Notes: a model not told the origin generated them from the letters alone. Shown: positions 11,700 to 23,208, numbered from the stretch's first letter. The stretch: DNA of 64,000 nt from Lineus longissimus (GCF_910592395.1 NC_088319.1:6388001-6452000); one strand, 5' to 3'. Program-made: numbers and translations.

Positions 11700-12654
11700 A
11701 AGTATAAGAAAAACCACTTTTTGGTTGAATATATGCTTAAGATGAGAAAATGCAATGACTTTTATGATCCAAATCAGTTATATAAACCTTGTACCATACA
11801 CATGGGTCGTTGTTTGGAATAATGTCAGGTTCTTACTTAGGATTACAAATCACAGCAAATTGCCTTGATAAAAGTGCTCAAAGGAAAAACATCAATATTT
11901 CCAAATGCCCATACTATACAAGGAGCTATAATCTACCATACCAATTGAATTTTTTTTCAAAGGTTAATTCCAACTATGCAAAATTTGACTTGGTAAAACG
12001 TATGTAAACCAACTTGTTAAGTGACCATCCCCTTTCAAGTTCATAGCTATAGGAGTTAGGTAACGATCCATAGTTGGCCCAATTAAGCCATTTGACTTCT
12101 GTGACCTTGACAATTAGGTCAAATCGAAAACCCGTATGATATGTGATGTATCCTTACCAGGAGGACCTACCATAAACATCTTAACGAAAACAAGTCACAT
12201 ATAAGAGAGATATCACATTTTTTAGGTTTCCACTGTTGGCCCCCTCCTTACGGTGGCCAAGTCAAGAATTAGATCGGACCAAAATTCAGACGACGTACGA
12301 CGGACAACGGACACTGAGGTTTTTGTAAAGACTCCCCTACGGTAGGCCAAAAAGGAAAACTACTGAACTTGTTGGGTACGACAATAAAAACCTGGGTAAT
12401 ATGTGATGACATACAAACCATAAAACCACGGTCACTATTGCTAAATATTTTCAAAACGGCTACCTGGACTCCAAAAAATGGGTTATATTGCAAACAAACA
12501 GTAGATGTAATGCCCTTAGCCAACCTCACACCAAGTTTCAGTCAAGCAACGATTTCATATTTGCCCTGTGGACAGGTTGATGGACTTCTGGACTGATGGA
12601 TGGACGTAATGACAGACGCCACTCAAACAGTTCCACAGGCGTCAGCATAGCTGA
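11700..12654 (+). repeat. Repeat X plus R family copy 2 and an attached repeat
   Basis: Bases 11968-12031 are the inverted partner of 3917-3978. From about 12030 the R repeat runs to the agactcccctacggt tail at about 12350. Bases 12352-12650 look like a second dispersed repeat ending in 'gatggatggacgtaatgacagacg'-type words. No coding sequence was recognised. Confidence 0.6.
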
Positions 12655-14785
12655 CTTTCGTCAGATCACAGTTAACAAATTTGTTTCTCAATCATCATTC
12701 TAGTGATGCTCAGATGGGAAATAATACAGTCACGCAGAGACAAAACCAGGGGAATAATACATGCAGTATTCAGGGTTAAATTGCCGCAGTCTGCATTGCA
12801 GACAAACCTTTAAGAATACTGCTCTTTGAGTTATTTTCTGCCCGCTTACTTTTAACACGCAACAACAACAAAAACACAATAGCCACAGTCTCAGGTATAT
12901 GTGATCAAACAATGTTTTTGTAATTTGATCCATGTGCATTTTGACTATGAAAAAGTGTCCTATCCATGCTACCAAGCAAATGTGAGGTTATGTTTCTAAT
13001 AGTTTGTATGCTGTAATCACAATAATTGCACGCTATCAAATTCATATACCAATTAAATGTACACCGATCCGAGACCACTGATGGCAGGTTTCAGGCAAGG
13101 CTATCAGGAACTCTACATCACAGCACTAGGCAAACAGTTAACAGGAATGTCCAAATGACCACAGTTTTTTTTCAGAATGTCCACAGTATTTGACAGTAAC
13201 CCCTTCAAAACAGGAGTAAACGATCAACACCTTGTAACTGCAACGCAGATTCAGAAGCGGCTGTGACTATTTCGGCACACCATTACCCATTGGCTGTCAA
13301 ACCATTACATGAATCATCAGACCTCCGTCTATCGTGTCTCAGTAACAGTCTATGAAACTGCAAGTTCTCTGGACATTGAATTGCCTGCCTCGGGAGCAGA
13401 ATCCTACTGCTGCAACGAATTTGAGGCCTGTGGCGATTATATTTATTGCCTTACTAAAAAGAGACGGCACTTACTATCAAAACGGACAACTTTTACTCAA
13501 AATACACGTCTTTAGATTGCAGTACTACATGTATCAACTATGACACAAACACTGCAATCCGTTTTGACAAAAAAACAAAAAGGTGAGTATTATTCCATTG
13601 AGGTTTTAATGGACCGAGGTCACTGGGAGGCATTCACAGCTTTTGCTTTTGTTGCATACGTTGCCCCAGTCATCATCGCAATGGGAACTATCTTCAACAT
13701 TGCAACCATCATGGTTGTCTCCAGTGGAAGAATCGGGCACGTTTCTACACGTATCTTGCTGATAGTCCTATCCCTGAGTGACCTGTTAGTACTTTACGTA
13801 GGATGTCTCGAACAGGTGCTCTCCCAGGCCTATGACACCAGATTACGGAGAATCTCAGATGCTATGTGTAAAGTCAGTATCTTTCTGATGGAGTTTACAC
13901 TGATGTTCTCATCATGGAGCGTCCTCCTACTAACACTTGAGCGCTTCATTTGTGTCACATTCCCGTTAAAGGCACAGTTCATCTGTTCAAAGAGGCGCAC
14001 ATACTTTGTTCTGGCGGGAGTGTTTATTTCACTCTTTGCTCTGAACAGTCACTGTCTCATCTTCATGAAAGTTGGCATCTACCCTGGTGAAGGAGTCTGG
14101 TGTGATGCAGGCAGAGCTGATGCGCCTTATTTTACATTCTATTACACAGCATGGGGTATTATACGTGTCATCATGTATGCAGCTATACCTTTCATTGTCA
14201 TAACAATATGCAATGTCTTCATAATGTTTAAGCTGCTCATAAACATGAGACGGAGAATGAAGATGCAGAATACCCAAGCTCAAAAAGATCTTACAGGGAT
14301 AACAGTCATGCTGGTTGTGGTCAGTGTCGTGTTTGTCATTCTTGCACTGCCCAACCAAGTTTTCTATGCAATTGAACCCATTTTCTTCCCAAATCTGAGT
14401 CAATCAGAGCAACAGGCAGCATTAGGTTATCTTTTCCACCATTCAACTCGAACTATGACATACAGCAATCATGCTATCAACTTCATCCTCTATTGCGTAA
14501 GTGGGTCACAATTTCGGGCCGTTTTCTTTGATCAAATGAAGCAGTTACGACTGAAGTTGTTCTATCATGGCAACTGACAACAACAGGATATAAACAAACA
14601 TTTGACCTATTAAGTTATAAAATATTATGGACGTGGCACATAATCGTCATGATTAAGTTAATTTCAACAGCACAACTTGTTTACCGTTATCATTTGCACA
14701 TCCACACACTATTCACAAGCATATAAATATTTAATTTATGACATTATGATCTGCGAGGGTTAAAAAATCAACTCTTGGTTATGAT
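12655..14785 (+). repeat. Segmental duplication, copy B (receptor gene with flanks)
   Basis: Direct-orientation copy of 375-3340. It lacks the 794-bp segment seen in copy A and has about 94 bp more just upstream of the receptor (13326-13419). It ends near 14785 next to R family repeats. Confidence 0.85.
13540..14577 (+). CDS. Class A (rhodopsin-like) G protein-coupled receptor, copy B
   Basis: A single exon of 345 codons, paralogous to the receptor at 2099. It has the same seven-helix layout: N53 in TM1, D81 in TM2, Cys110-Cys188, ERF in place of DRY (the A copy has ERC), ALP in TM6 and NFILY in TM7. Differences cluster in the first 40 residues, in extracellular loop 2 to TM5 (for example SIMRI versus GIIRV), near residues 285-303 and in the C-terminal tail, which is shorter. 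The intracellular loops are almost unchanged. This pattern suggests conserved G-protein coupling and possibly drifting ligand contacts; that is inference. The frame is intact, so both copies are probably functional. Confidence 0.93.
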   Translation: MTQTLQSVLTKKQKGEYYSIEVLMDRGHWEAFTAFAFVAYVAPVIIAMGTIFNIATIMVVSSGRIGHVSTRILLIVLSLSDLLVLYVGCLEQVLSQAYDTRLRRISDAMCKVSIFLMEFTLMFSSWSVLLLTLERFICVTFPLKAQFICSKRRTYFVLAGVFISLFALNSHCLIFMKVGIYPGEGVWCDAGRADAPYFTFYYTAWGIIRVIMYAAIPFIVITICNVFIMFKLLINMRRRMKMQNTQAQKDLTGITVMLVVVSVVFVILALPNQVFYAIEPIFFPNLSQSEQQAALGYLFHHSTRTMTYSNHAINFILYCVSGSQFRAVFFDQMKQLRLKLFYHGN

Positions 14786-15430
14786 GTGATATGACGTAGG
14801 GATTCATGTGTACCAAATTTCAGAGTCATAGGTTGAGAGGTTAAGAAACGTGCCTTAGTTACACTCAAACTGGTAATTTACGCTATTTGATCTCTGTGTC
14901 CTTGAAAATTAGGTAAAATCAAAAACCCGTATGATATGTGATGTATCCTTGCTTGGAGAACCTATCATAAATATTTTTATCGAAAACAAGTCACTTAAAA
15001 GAGGGATATCACACTTTTTAGGATTCCACTTTTGGCCCCCTGGTGGCCAAGTCACAAATCAGATCGGACCGAAATTTAATGTCAGATGTCATCTGGTCTG
15101 GGGTTCCTGTGTTTTAAGAAACGTGCCACTGTTTTTGCATGAGGATACAGATGATGGACGAGGACAACTTACGGACGACGGACACAGTGGTATTGTATAG
15201 ACTCCCCTACGGTGAGCCAATATTGCAATTACCAAAATATTGCACAGCTCACCTTTTGAGTTTTGGCACCTGGAGTCCAGAATAATATTGGACCGAAATT
15301 AGGTGTCGGAGGTTATTTGACCTAGAGGGTCATGTGTACTAAGTTTCAAATTGTTAGCTTTAGCAGAAGAAACGTGCTACTGTTACACTCAAACTGCCAG
15401 TTTACGCCATTTGAAACCTTGAAAAGTAGG
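14786..15430 (+). repeat. Dispersed repeat family R, copies 3 and 4
   Basis: Copy 3 (14786-15222) ends in acggacgacggac followed by agactcccctacggtgagcc. Copy 4 (15240-15430) is partial. Both share the gaaacgtgcc and ggaccgaaatt words with the copies at 3.6 and 12 kb. Confidence 0.7.
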
Positions 15431-15599
15431 CCAAATCAAAAACTCTTACTATATCATTCTCCAAAGCAGCGATAATCTAGATATCGAACAGCTCCTTGGA
15501 ACAGAAATGAATCAGAATGTGGTCGTCTACAAGACTGCAATTTGTAATGGCAGATTAAAGACTGGAAGTATACTAGGGAGGTAATTGCTGTAAGACAGA

Positions 15600-16145
15600 G
15601 AAACACAGTTGTGACAAGACAGAAAAAGCTGTGGAAGTAACGTGCTTTATTTCTGTGAAGACAAAGGTGGATAGAGAACTTTATTTTGTTGGTCTTGGCC
15701 ATACTGTGAACCTTGGGAACCGCCTTGTTCGATTACATCCAACAATGAGAGAATACTGTAACCGCATTCGGGAATATGAGATTCAAGAGGGTAAGTTTGC
15801 ATTCTTTCCAACAGACATAAGAAAGTGTTCAATTATTGATCCTGTGAATGCATTATCAAAGCTTGTTTTTTGTTTACATTCCACTCTCCAGTCTACCTCT
15901 TGAAAAGGTATATTGAGAGCTGTGTCTGTACATCTATTTGGGGTCCACCATTAAATTTTTGTAAGAGTTTAATTCTTGTCTCTCTGCTTTAGCCGGTAAA
16001 AAGTGCCACTATCAGTGAAATGCAAGAGTTTGAGCCTGATCACCTTGAAATGAAGAGCTCAAGGAATGTGATGAGGAGGTGATTGCTATTATATTGAATG
16101 CAGTGACAAACAATGATACAAAATACAGGTCACTCTTTGATAATG
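15600..16145 (+). pseudogene. Possible decayed coding region, unidentified
   Basis: Bases 15650-15793 read a coding-like stretch (VDRELYFVGLGHTVNLGN, then REYCNRIREYEIQEG) ending at a good donor, GAGG/GTAAGT. A second stretch follows a ctgctttag acceptor at about 15992 and reads PVKSATISEMQEFEPDHLEM. It then continues in another frame (EEVIAIILNAVTNNDTKYRS) to a stop at 16151-16153, so a one-base frameshift is needed. I do not recognise the protein. It may be a broken host gene or part of a transposon. Confidence 0.3.
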
Positions 16146-16387
16146 AAATGTAGCGATTTTCACATCGGGGCTCTGTCACTTTTGGGTCTTTTAAAGGGGG
16201 AAATCATACCGGGTCCCAATCACGGTATTCCTCGGATTTCTTTGGTGCATCCCCATGGTACAGGAATGTATACTCTAACCTAAGATGACTTGCTAAAAAT
16301 ATACTTTGTTGTATATAGAAGGGGGTGACATGGACGAAGTCTCGCCATATCATTCGAAAGTCGTCCTTCTTTCCCGATTGACGGTTA

Positions 16388-17372
16388 GATGAAACTTGGC
16401 ACGGACAATTTCGCGTCAAAGACATGGACTTAGTTGCGCGAACTATTCAGGATGGTCCTTCCTTCTTGGTGAATGGCAGGATGAAACTTGGCATGGACAA
16501 AGTCGCGTCAGTTCAACTTGGAATCGTCATTCCTATGGCTCGATGGGTGGCAGGATGAAACTTGGCATGGACAAAGTCGCGCAAGTTCAACTTGGAATCG
16601 TCCTTCCGTCTCGGTGGATGACAGGATGAAACTTGGCAAAGTCGCACCAGTTCAACTTGGAATAGTCCTTCTTTCTCGGTGGATGACGGGATAAAACTTG
16701 GCATGGACAAAGTCGAGCCAGTTCAACTTGGAATCGTCCTTCCTACTCGATGGGTAGCAGGATGAAACTTGGCATGGACAAAGTCGCGCCAGTTCAACTT
16801 GGAATCGTCCTTCCTACTCGATGGGTAGCAGGATGAAACTTGGCATGGACAAAGTCGCGCCAGTTCAACTTGGAATCGTCCTTCCTACTCGATGGGTGGC
16901 AGGATGAAACTTGGCATGGACAAAGTCGCGCAAGTTCAACTTGGAATCGTCCTTCCTTCTCAGTGGATGGCAGGATGAAACTTGGCATGGACAAAGTCGC
17001 GCAAGTTCAACTTGGAATCGTCCTTCCGTCTTGGTGGGTGGCAGGATGAAACTTGGCAAAGTCGCGCCAGTTCAACTAGGTATCGTCCTTCCTTCTTTGT
17101 GGGTGGCAGGATGAAACTTGGCATGGACAAAGTCGCGCCAGTTCAACTTGGAATCGTCCTTCCTTCTCAGTGGATGGCAGGATGAAACTTGTCATGGATA
17201 AAGTCGCGCCAGTTCAACTTGGAATCGTCCTTCCTACTCGATGGGTAGCAGGATGAAACTTTGCATGGACAAAGTCGAGCCAGTTCAACTTGGAATCGTC
17301 CTTCCTAATCGATGGGTGGCAGGATGAAAATTTGCATGGACAAAGTCGCGTCAAAGACATGGACTAAGTCAC
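16388..17372 (+). repeat. 71-bp tandem array, 14 units
   Basis: The word ggatgaaacttggcatgg recurs at about 16388, 16479, 16553, 16624, 16688, 16760, 16831, 16902, 16973, 17044, 17109, 17180, 17251 and 17322. Most steps are exactly 71 bp, with two shortened units (64-65 bp). Open frames across it arise because the unit lacks stops in several frames; I do not call it coding. The first and last units share a private variant, tcgcgtcaaagacatggact (16411 and 17346). Confidence 0.92.
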
Positions 17373-19537
17373 GAAATAGATCGCCTCAACACGAGGCGAG
17401 ATAGGAACATTCCAAATAATGAAATGCAAGCTCAGTGCCATAAGGATGTTCACCAACTATTGCATTTGCGACGACAAGTGACAAGTTTCGTGACTGGTCA
17501 CTTTGCGTTAGTCCGTTAGGGCACGCCACAAAGCTTGTAGGTAACAATATCAACGAAGTCAAGTGTATAAAATATCCCGAGATTTGTTTAATAAGTGCTC
17601 ATGTGCACAATCAATATCTTTCATGACATGGAAGCATGGTATAATATAAAGTTTTGATGATGACAATCGCAAGACGGATGAGGAGGCGACATGTGAGTTC
17701 AGTTCTCAGTTAAATCAGAGTCTTTTAAATGAAAGACTCTGGTTAAATCAAACGAATAGAAATTTTACGTAACCCTACATCAGCAACCGTCGCAGATCTG
17801 CTACATGGTCAAAATGGTATGAGTGATTGACCAACATAACGATTTTTTGCTCCTTTTCACCACTGTGGACAATCTGCTACTTTAATAGGTCAGTTCCATT
17901 CATAACCATCAAATGGCAGGCCATCTAGATGTACATTTTGGAGCTGGTGACCAGATGGCGACCCCATGCATGGCTGGAGCAAGGGATCCGAGGGGTTTTT
18001 TTCTCAGAAAATGCAGCACTTTACGGTGAAAACGTTTGTTTATTTGCTGTTATGTAAAGGTTTTTTTGATGTCTGCATTAACTGTAGGATGCAAACAAAT
18101 CAATAAAATGTGATCACACGAATGACAGGGGATTAGCCAATTTCGGAACTGACGAAATGGACAAACATATACTCCCAAGTCGACTCTGACATCTGTCAAA
18201 AACGCAAATAGAATAACATGTATAAACTCATTATAAGACGTCTTGACGTCAGTTCCAACACCCCACACGGTTTAAGAGATCAAGCGAAGACTTTTGAGTC
18301 TTTACAACGGTCACACAAGCCAAGCTGGTCGCATCTCATCGCATTGCCGAGTCGAAAATAACATGTATAAACACATTACACAATGTTCACGGCAAGCTAC
18401 TCGCAGGGTGTACACAAAACTTTGATTGTGCAAAGCACTACAGTGCACAGGAAATTTTAAATAGAGGTGGTGCTGTCTTTTGACTTAAATGGCGGTAAAT
18501 TCGAATCTGACATACAAGGTTCCAGTCAGATGGAATTACAAGACACACAACCAGCAATGTTTTTTTTAAAGTTACTCAAATTGGAGACTTGTTCTGCTGA
18601 GTTGAAAATTAGAGGTGACCATGAAAATGATAAAAGTAACCGGTAAATACCTTAATTTCTCAACACGGATTTAAGGAAAAATGCAAGAGGGCCACGATGT
18701 TCAATGGGGGCCCAACTAGGGACAAATATAAAAAATGGGAAATATTGGAAATTTACCTAACTGGGAATTCCACAGAGGTTAACTGTTACAAACCAAGTGT
18801 TATACGCTGTGTGTGGAAACTTTTGGAGGCCAAGTGGCACGTCAGCAAATTCCAAACGTCATAGCAGTTGCTAACACAAACGTTGACAGGGTGGAAAGTT
18901 GGCCAAGACAAAGTTTTTAATTGTTGATGATTGATTTTTATCATACATGTACAGGGCAATATTGAAGCCCCATGGCCCATGAAACAAAGACCATCTTCAG
19001 CAGTAGAGTGTTTTGCGAGAGGAAAAGTCCCCGTTTTGGCTGTGTCATTGATCATAATGTGAGGGAAAATGTACATGGAAGTGGACCAGACCTTTCCATG
19101 TGCAGAAACTGTTTTCCTAAAGTGTCCTGAACTGATGTCTGTGAACGGGGAGATTTTAGACAACACATTCATTTTCGGGAGGTTCACCAGAACAAAAAGG
19201 ATGGCTATGTTCTGACCAAAAGATTAGCCATAAGCAAAGAACTCTTCTTCACGTTGGCAGTGTGGTTGTACTTTTTAGCATGTTGAGTGATGTCAAAGCC
19301 CAAGCTACCCCTGGCTATTCATTCTCCTCGGGGAATTTCGCGATCCAGCAGATACATACAAATTGTTTGATCATTTGCTTTGCATATGTATGCCGTGAGG
19401 TAGTGATGACGTTTCGAGAGAAAGCTTGCTGAGGGAGGCCCTATTCCGAGCCAAAAGTTTGAAATTAGTGTATGACTTGTTTTACTTATATATTAGCTTT
19501 GGTGTCTAACAAGGTGTTCTTCTTGTTACTCTACCAT
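17373..19537. other. Intergenic, no gene supported
   Basis: A 133-codon minus-strand frame (18786-19187) and shorter ones show no family motif or splice support. I see no tandem repeats here. Confidence 0.45.
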
Positions 19538-19576
19538 GACATTGACTGTTATGAACAAGAACTTGAACATTAAGGT

Positions 19577-19870
19577 AATGATGCTTATGTTGGTGTTTTT
19601 GAGGACAGTTTTGTCAGTGGTTTTGGTAATGTTGGTGACCGTGCTAGTGACGATGACAACGACAATGAAGTTGGCGTTGTTCGTCAGTCCAAGGCCCAGG
19701 GAGCAGTCAACCCCCAGTTAGTATTTTCAGAACCAACCAAAACAGTAAAAAGAGACAATTCTGTGCAATCAGTTCGCTTCGATATAAAAATAAGGCCTTG
19801 GGGCAAAAGTCTCCCATATATAAATCCTGATGAAATTTGGCAGGTACACTCTCGGCTGTGGCTTTCTTAA
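19577..19870 (+). pseudogene. Unidentified element U, left-arm coding remnant 1
   Basis: This stop-free stretch has no ATG of its own. It begins acidic (around DRASDDDNDNEVG) and contains SEPTKTVKRDNSVQSVRFD followed by IRPWGKSLPY. The same peptide with two or three changes (KPTKTVKRDNSVQSVRF, IRPWGESLPY) is encoded on the minus strand at 25553-25465. DNA identity is about 89% across 84 bp. Keeping the peptide in both copies argues that it was once protein-coding. A stop precedes it at about 19574. I do not recognise the family. Confidence 0.45.
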
Positions 19871-20574
19871 ATAAATGGTCCGTATCCACATTTCCATTCA
19901 AATATTACACAAAAGTGCGTTTTCATGTGCTGTAGCTGTGACTAACAATGCCCTGTTCCTTCAACAACATCGCCAGGCCAAACAAGAGCTAAATGATCAC
20001 TTTTGTATTGTATTGGGACGAGATAACAACTTACTTTATCAATGCTATGTTTTTCCGTGGTGTTCAATGAAAAGTTCAAGTCATTACAGATAGGTATTTT
20101 GAGGACAAAGTTACAAGTCACAGTTACGCGCCAGAATTGAGGAACAAGTTCACTTTAATTCCGCGCTACATGTTAATATGTGTTTTGTAATGATTTAGAA
20201 AATCATTGATGATGCGAACATATTTCGGATATGACGTCTCCCGCCAAACAGCGGTTCGGTTTCAATGAGAACTCGCAGAGACAGGCCAAACTCAAGGACT
20301 ATTTTAGTGAAAGGTCATTGGCGTGCAGGACGGAATTTATGTAAGGTCACAACACTGATGAGTCGGTGCGAGGTCCGACTGTCCCCCTGGAAAAACACTT
20401 CCTCGCGCCTGGGACATATAGACCTTGGCAACTCTTGTTTCTATCTAGTGATATTTGATAAATTGAAGGGAATTAATCGAAGCTCCATAAATTCGTAATG
20501 TTCCTGTATACATGTACGTTTAATGATATGAAATGGTTACAAAAGTGAGTTTCAGTAGGGGTGAACTTCACGCT

Positions 20575-20670
20575 CGTATGACGTATCGACGTATCCGTAT
20601 CTGTTTTACGTATGACCGCTACACAAATTACGTTACATCATACGTAAAATCGATACGGATAAGTCATACG
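20575..20670. repeat. Hairpin-forming inverted repeat
   Basis: Left arm 20575-20616 and right arm 20637-20670 pair around words such as gatacggata / tatccgtatc and tacgtaaaa / ttttacgta. The loop is about 20 bp. It lies close to a larger hairpin. Confidence 0.65.
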
Positions 20671-20738
20671 GGAGAGATTTATTTTCTTTGCTGAAACTCG
20701 CTATTGATCCTAAGCTTGGTGAGAACAAAAGTCCGTAA

Positions 20739-20930
20739 AATTCCAAGTTCTGATGGAAGTTAAGGCGTTGCGAAGTTTTGTTATTGGGACGTTTCCAGTC
20801 TGGGGGGCCAGGCTGTATTTGGGGTTTAAAGCTGAGTCCGAGAACCTTAATACAGCCTGAACACCCAGACTGGTAACGTCCCGATAACATAACTTCGCAA
20901 CGCCATAACTTCCATCAGAACTTGGACGTT
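20739..20930. repeat. Foldback (MITE-like) hairpin with 80-bp arms
   Basis: Arms 20739-20819 and 20849-20930 are near-perfect reverse complements; ccaagttctgatggaagtta, gcgttgcgaag and ccagtctggg are present in both. The loop is about 30 bp. It has no coding capacity and is probably a non-autonomous foldback element inside the left arm of element U. Confidence 0.85.
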
Positions 20931-21228
20931 GAACTCATACGGGGTTTTTTTTTAAAAACCTGCGTACCGAGTCATCCGAATATGTCCGCTTCCTCTATGG
21001 TGGAAAACACAGCGTAATATACCGTAGATCGTTCTCTTTGATAAAGAGCCTCGAGCGAATTATCCTTAAGTCCTATGTCCAAAAGTAGAAGCACGATCTG
21101 CCAACGAAACACAAATCCTCCAACACACGTGATTTTAACCGTACGGTCGTACTCCCCCTGCTTCGTAAAATCCTTCCCAAGTGTGAGAGTATGACATCTT
21201 CAAATCTTCAGTAAAAGGCGAAAGATTT

Positions 21229-21567
21229 ATGCGTGGGATTATTGGACATTCGAGGCAAGAGTGCAAAGCTGAACTTAATTGGCAACATTGGAGCTACGCC
21301 AATGTCGTGAGAGAGATCCCACTCCTACAGTTTGACCCAGACATTGAGGAAAATGAAGTTGAAGAAGACATCGACATGTCAACCAGCGAAAGTGCACTAG
21401 ATAGCAACGAGCAGAAGAAGCCTGAAACGGTCGGTGACCTGTTATTGAAGGCGATAGATTTATGCGTGGGATTGAAGAGAGACCAGAGTGATGTTGTCTC
21501 GCCCGAGACATTTGTTCTCCACCCCTTCATTGGAACTAATCCCCGAGACGGCCCTTTCGGCGTGTAA
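21229..21567 (+). CDS. Unidentified element U, left-arm coding remnant 2
   Basis: A 112-codon frame with an acidic middle (DPDIEENEVEEDIDMS) and a C-terminus SPETFVLHPFIGTNPRDGPF. The minus strand at 24960-24858 encodes a related peptide (MTLVLDPFLETNSRYRRFGV) at the same place in the inverted copy, so this end of the frame is probably a real coding remnant. The function is unknown. The homology ends at the stop, where the other copy reads on through lysine-arginine. It could be an exon or a transposon-encoded protein; a host gene is less likely. Confidence 0.4.
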   Translation: MRGIIGHSRQECKAELNWQHWSYANVVREIPLLQFDPDIEENEVEEDIDMSTSESALDSNEQKKPETVGDLLLKAIDLCVGLKRDQSDVVSPETFVLHPFIGTNPRDGPFGV

Positions 21568-21578
21568 AAGAGGCAATA

Positions 21579-21693
21579 CATCTGAAATGCGAGGTCTGAG
21601 ACAATTGTGCTTGGTGCGCAGTTGGTGCCGATCGTCTTGGTTACTTGCATTCACTGCCTTTATAGTTAACCTGTCTCAAACCTCGCATTTCAG
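21579..21693. repeat. Small hairpin next to the Harbinger element
   Basis: tctgaaatgcgaggtctgag at 21579 is answered by its near-perfect reverse complement ending at 21693 (tgtctcaaacctcgcattt). The two 23-bp arms flank about 70 bp. It is probably a tiny MITE. Confidence 0.6.
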
Positions 21694-22073
21694 ACAGTGG
21701 GCCATATGAATAAAAGAGAGTATTTACTAGCTAGTAGAAGTAAGCATCTTTTTGTTAGTATTTACTACAAGTAAAAGTAAATACTCCATTTCGTATGAAT
21801 AAACCTTTACTTTTACTTCAAAGCAGTTACTTCTACTCGACTAGTATATATTTGTTGATGTCCTGAGCTCACCACAATTGAATATGGTCAGACAGGTTAT
21901 GCAAACTTGGTGATAGGGGTGTTCTTCCAGATATTTCTTTGTTCCTCAGGCTCACTTGGGATAATGCTATGTATTGCAATGCATTAGATGTTCCATATGG
22001 TTTTTCATAGATCATGTAAATAGATCGAGCACATCCTGAACTGTGTATATAGAAGGTCCAGGATTGAATAGAA

Positions 22074-23208
22074 ATGTCGGATACTGATGATTCTTTGGAT
22101 TTATCTACAAATGCGGCTTGTGACAAACAGGAAACCTTTGTCAAAATTCTGAAGGCGAATGTAATTCTTTTGAGCAAGTCGTAAATACCCAGTTAAAAAA
22201 AAGCAATGGTGAATCTAATTGCCGAGTACCAGAGAAAAACTGGAATTAAAATGACTGACAAACAAATCTCCAAAAACTTGAACAACATGAAAAACGACGT
22301 TAAGGGGAAGGCTGACGTGACGAGGACCGGAAATCGCCCAATAAAGCTGAAAAATTGGGAGAAGAAGCTTCTCGAACTGTTGGATGCTGAGTCGAATCCA
22401 TCTCTAAGTTGCACACCAGGTAAATATTAAATCCTGTCCAAATTAACCATTTGTTGATTGTTGTCTTAAAGAAACTGTAAACATTACAAAACAGGGTGTC
22501 CCAGAATGTTCCATCATATTCTGTAAATAACCCAATAGAGTAGATAAACAATACTCGCTCCAGCAATCTCCAGCATTACGTGCAAGCCAATTGCCAAGTC
22601 CAGCAGCTCAAGCCAGTCTCCTTTTGTACTCTATAGTCACGTTATTATGGCAATTTCCATGTGAGGAAGGACAAGCGTAATCTGGGACACCCTGAAGAGG
22701 TGCAAGTTATGTGGGCTTAATTTTCGAAAATGATTAACATTAAAATCGGGATTGTTTTGGATTGGTAATTTAACAGAAAATAGAGCAATTTAGTGGCAGG
22801 TAAATAAATCAAATTTCCCTTGATTACTGTAGAATTAATCAGGAGCCGTTGCAACTTTCCAGGTATCAGCACTATCTATGGAATGGATTTTCATAATGCC
22901 GGCGCTGCCACATGGAAAGTTACAACGGCTCATGACCGATTCTACAGTATGTATTTCTAATTTCAGGTGGCCTTAGTGTGGGCATAGGATCCAAGCACTC
23001 AGCATCTCTGACTCTTTCTAGTGGAACAGCTGAAGAAACCACGAGTCGACCAACTTCACCCCGTCCAGGTGTCTCAACTTCACCTCGAACCCAAGTGAAA
23101 GCCAGAATCCCATCACCTCCACCACGAAAAAGCAAGAAATGTACCCAGCCAGAGACGGACGAAACGGAAAATGTCGACACAGGAGCTACAACGCCTTGTT
23201 CTTCTTGA
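22074..23208 (+). pseudogene. Harbinger Myb/SANT-like DNA-binding protein, two exons, broken
   Basis: Exon 1 (22074-22419) begins MSDTDDSLDLSTN. It then meets two in-frame TAA codons at about 22182 and 22194, and continues as AEYQRKTGIKMTDKQISKNL and NWEKKLLELLDAESNPS, the Myb/MADF-like type of accessory protein found in Harbinger elements. A donor CCAG/GTAAAT at 22420 pairs with acceptor TTTCAG at 22966. Exon 2 (22967-23208) joins in frame as a Ser/Thr/Pro-rich tail ending in GATTPCSS. The family role is to help bring the transposase to the nucleus and to the element ends. The two stops are absent from the downstream start at 22206, which could still give a shortened protein. Confidence 0.7.

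Larger units (their letters stand above)
19731..21570 (+). repeat. Left arm of an imperfect inverted repeat (element U)
   Basis: Three segments match the minus strand downstream in collinear, inverted order: 19731-19814 with 25465-25553, 20247-20267 with 24984-25004 (21 nt exact), and 21470-21570 with 24858-24960 (about 65-70%). The sequence between the matched blocks is not visibly similar. The arms flank the Harbinger element. Confidence 0.55.

Noticed and set aside
13309-13515. 68-codon frame directly upstream of receptor B
   Set aside because: The matching region of copy A has a deletion and stops, so it is more likely 5' flank or UTR than a conserved protein.
16396-17185. Several 64-77-codon frames on both strands in the 71-bp array
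   Set aside because: The unit length is not a multiple of three and the frames arise from stop-poor repeats, so they are not treated as proteins.
18786-19187. 133-codon minus-strand frame
   Set aside because: No domain, no splice support and no repeat relation were found, and this length can occur by chance.
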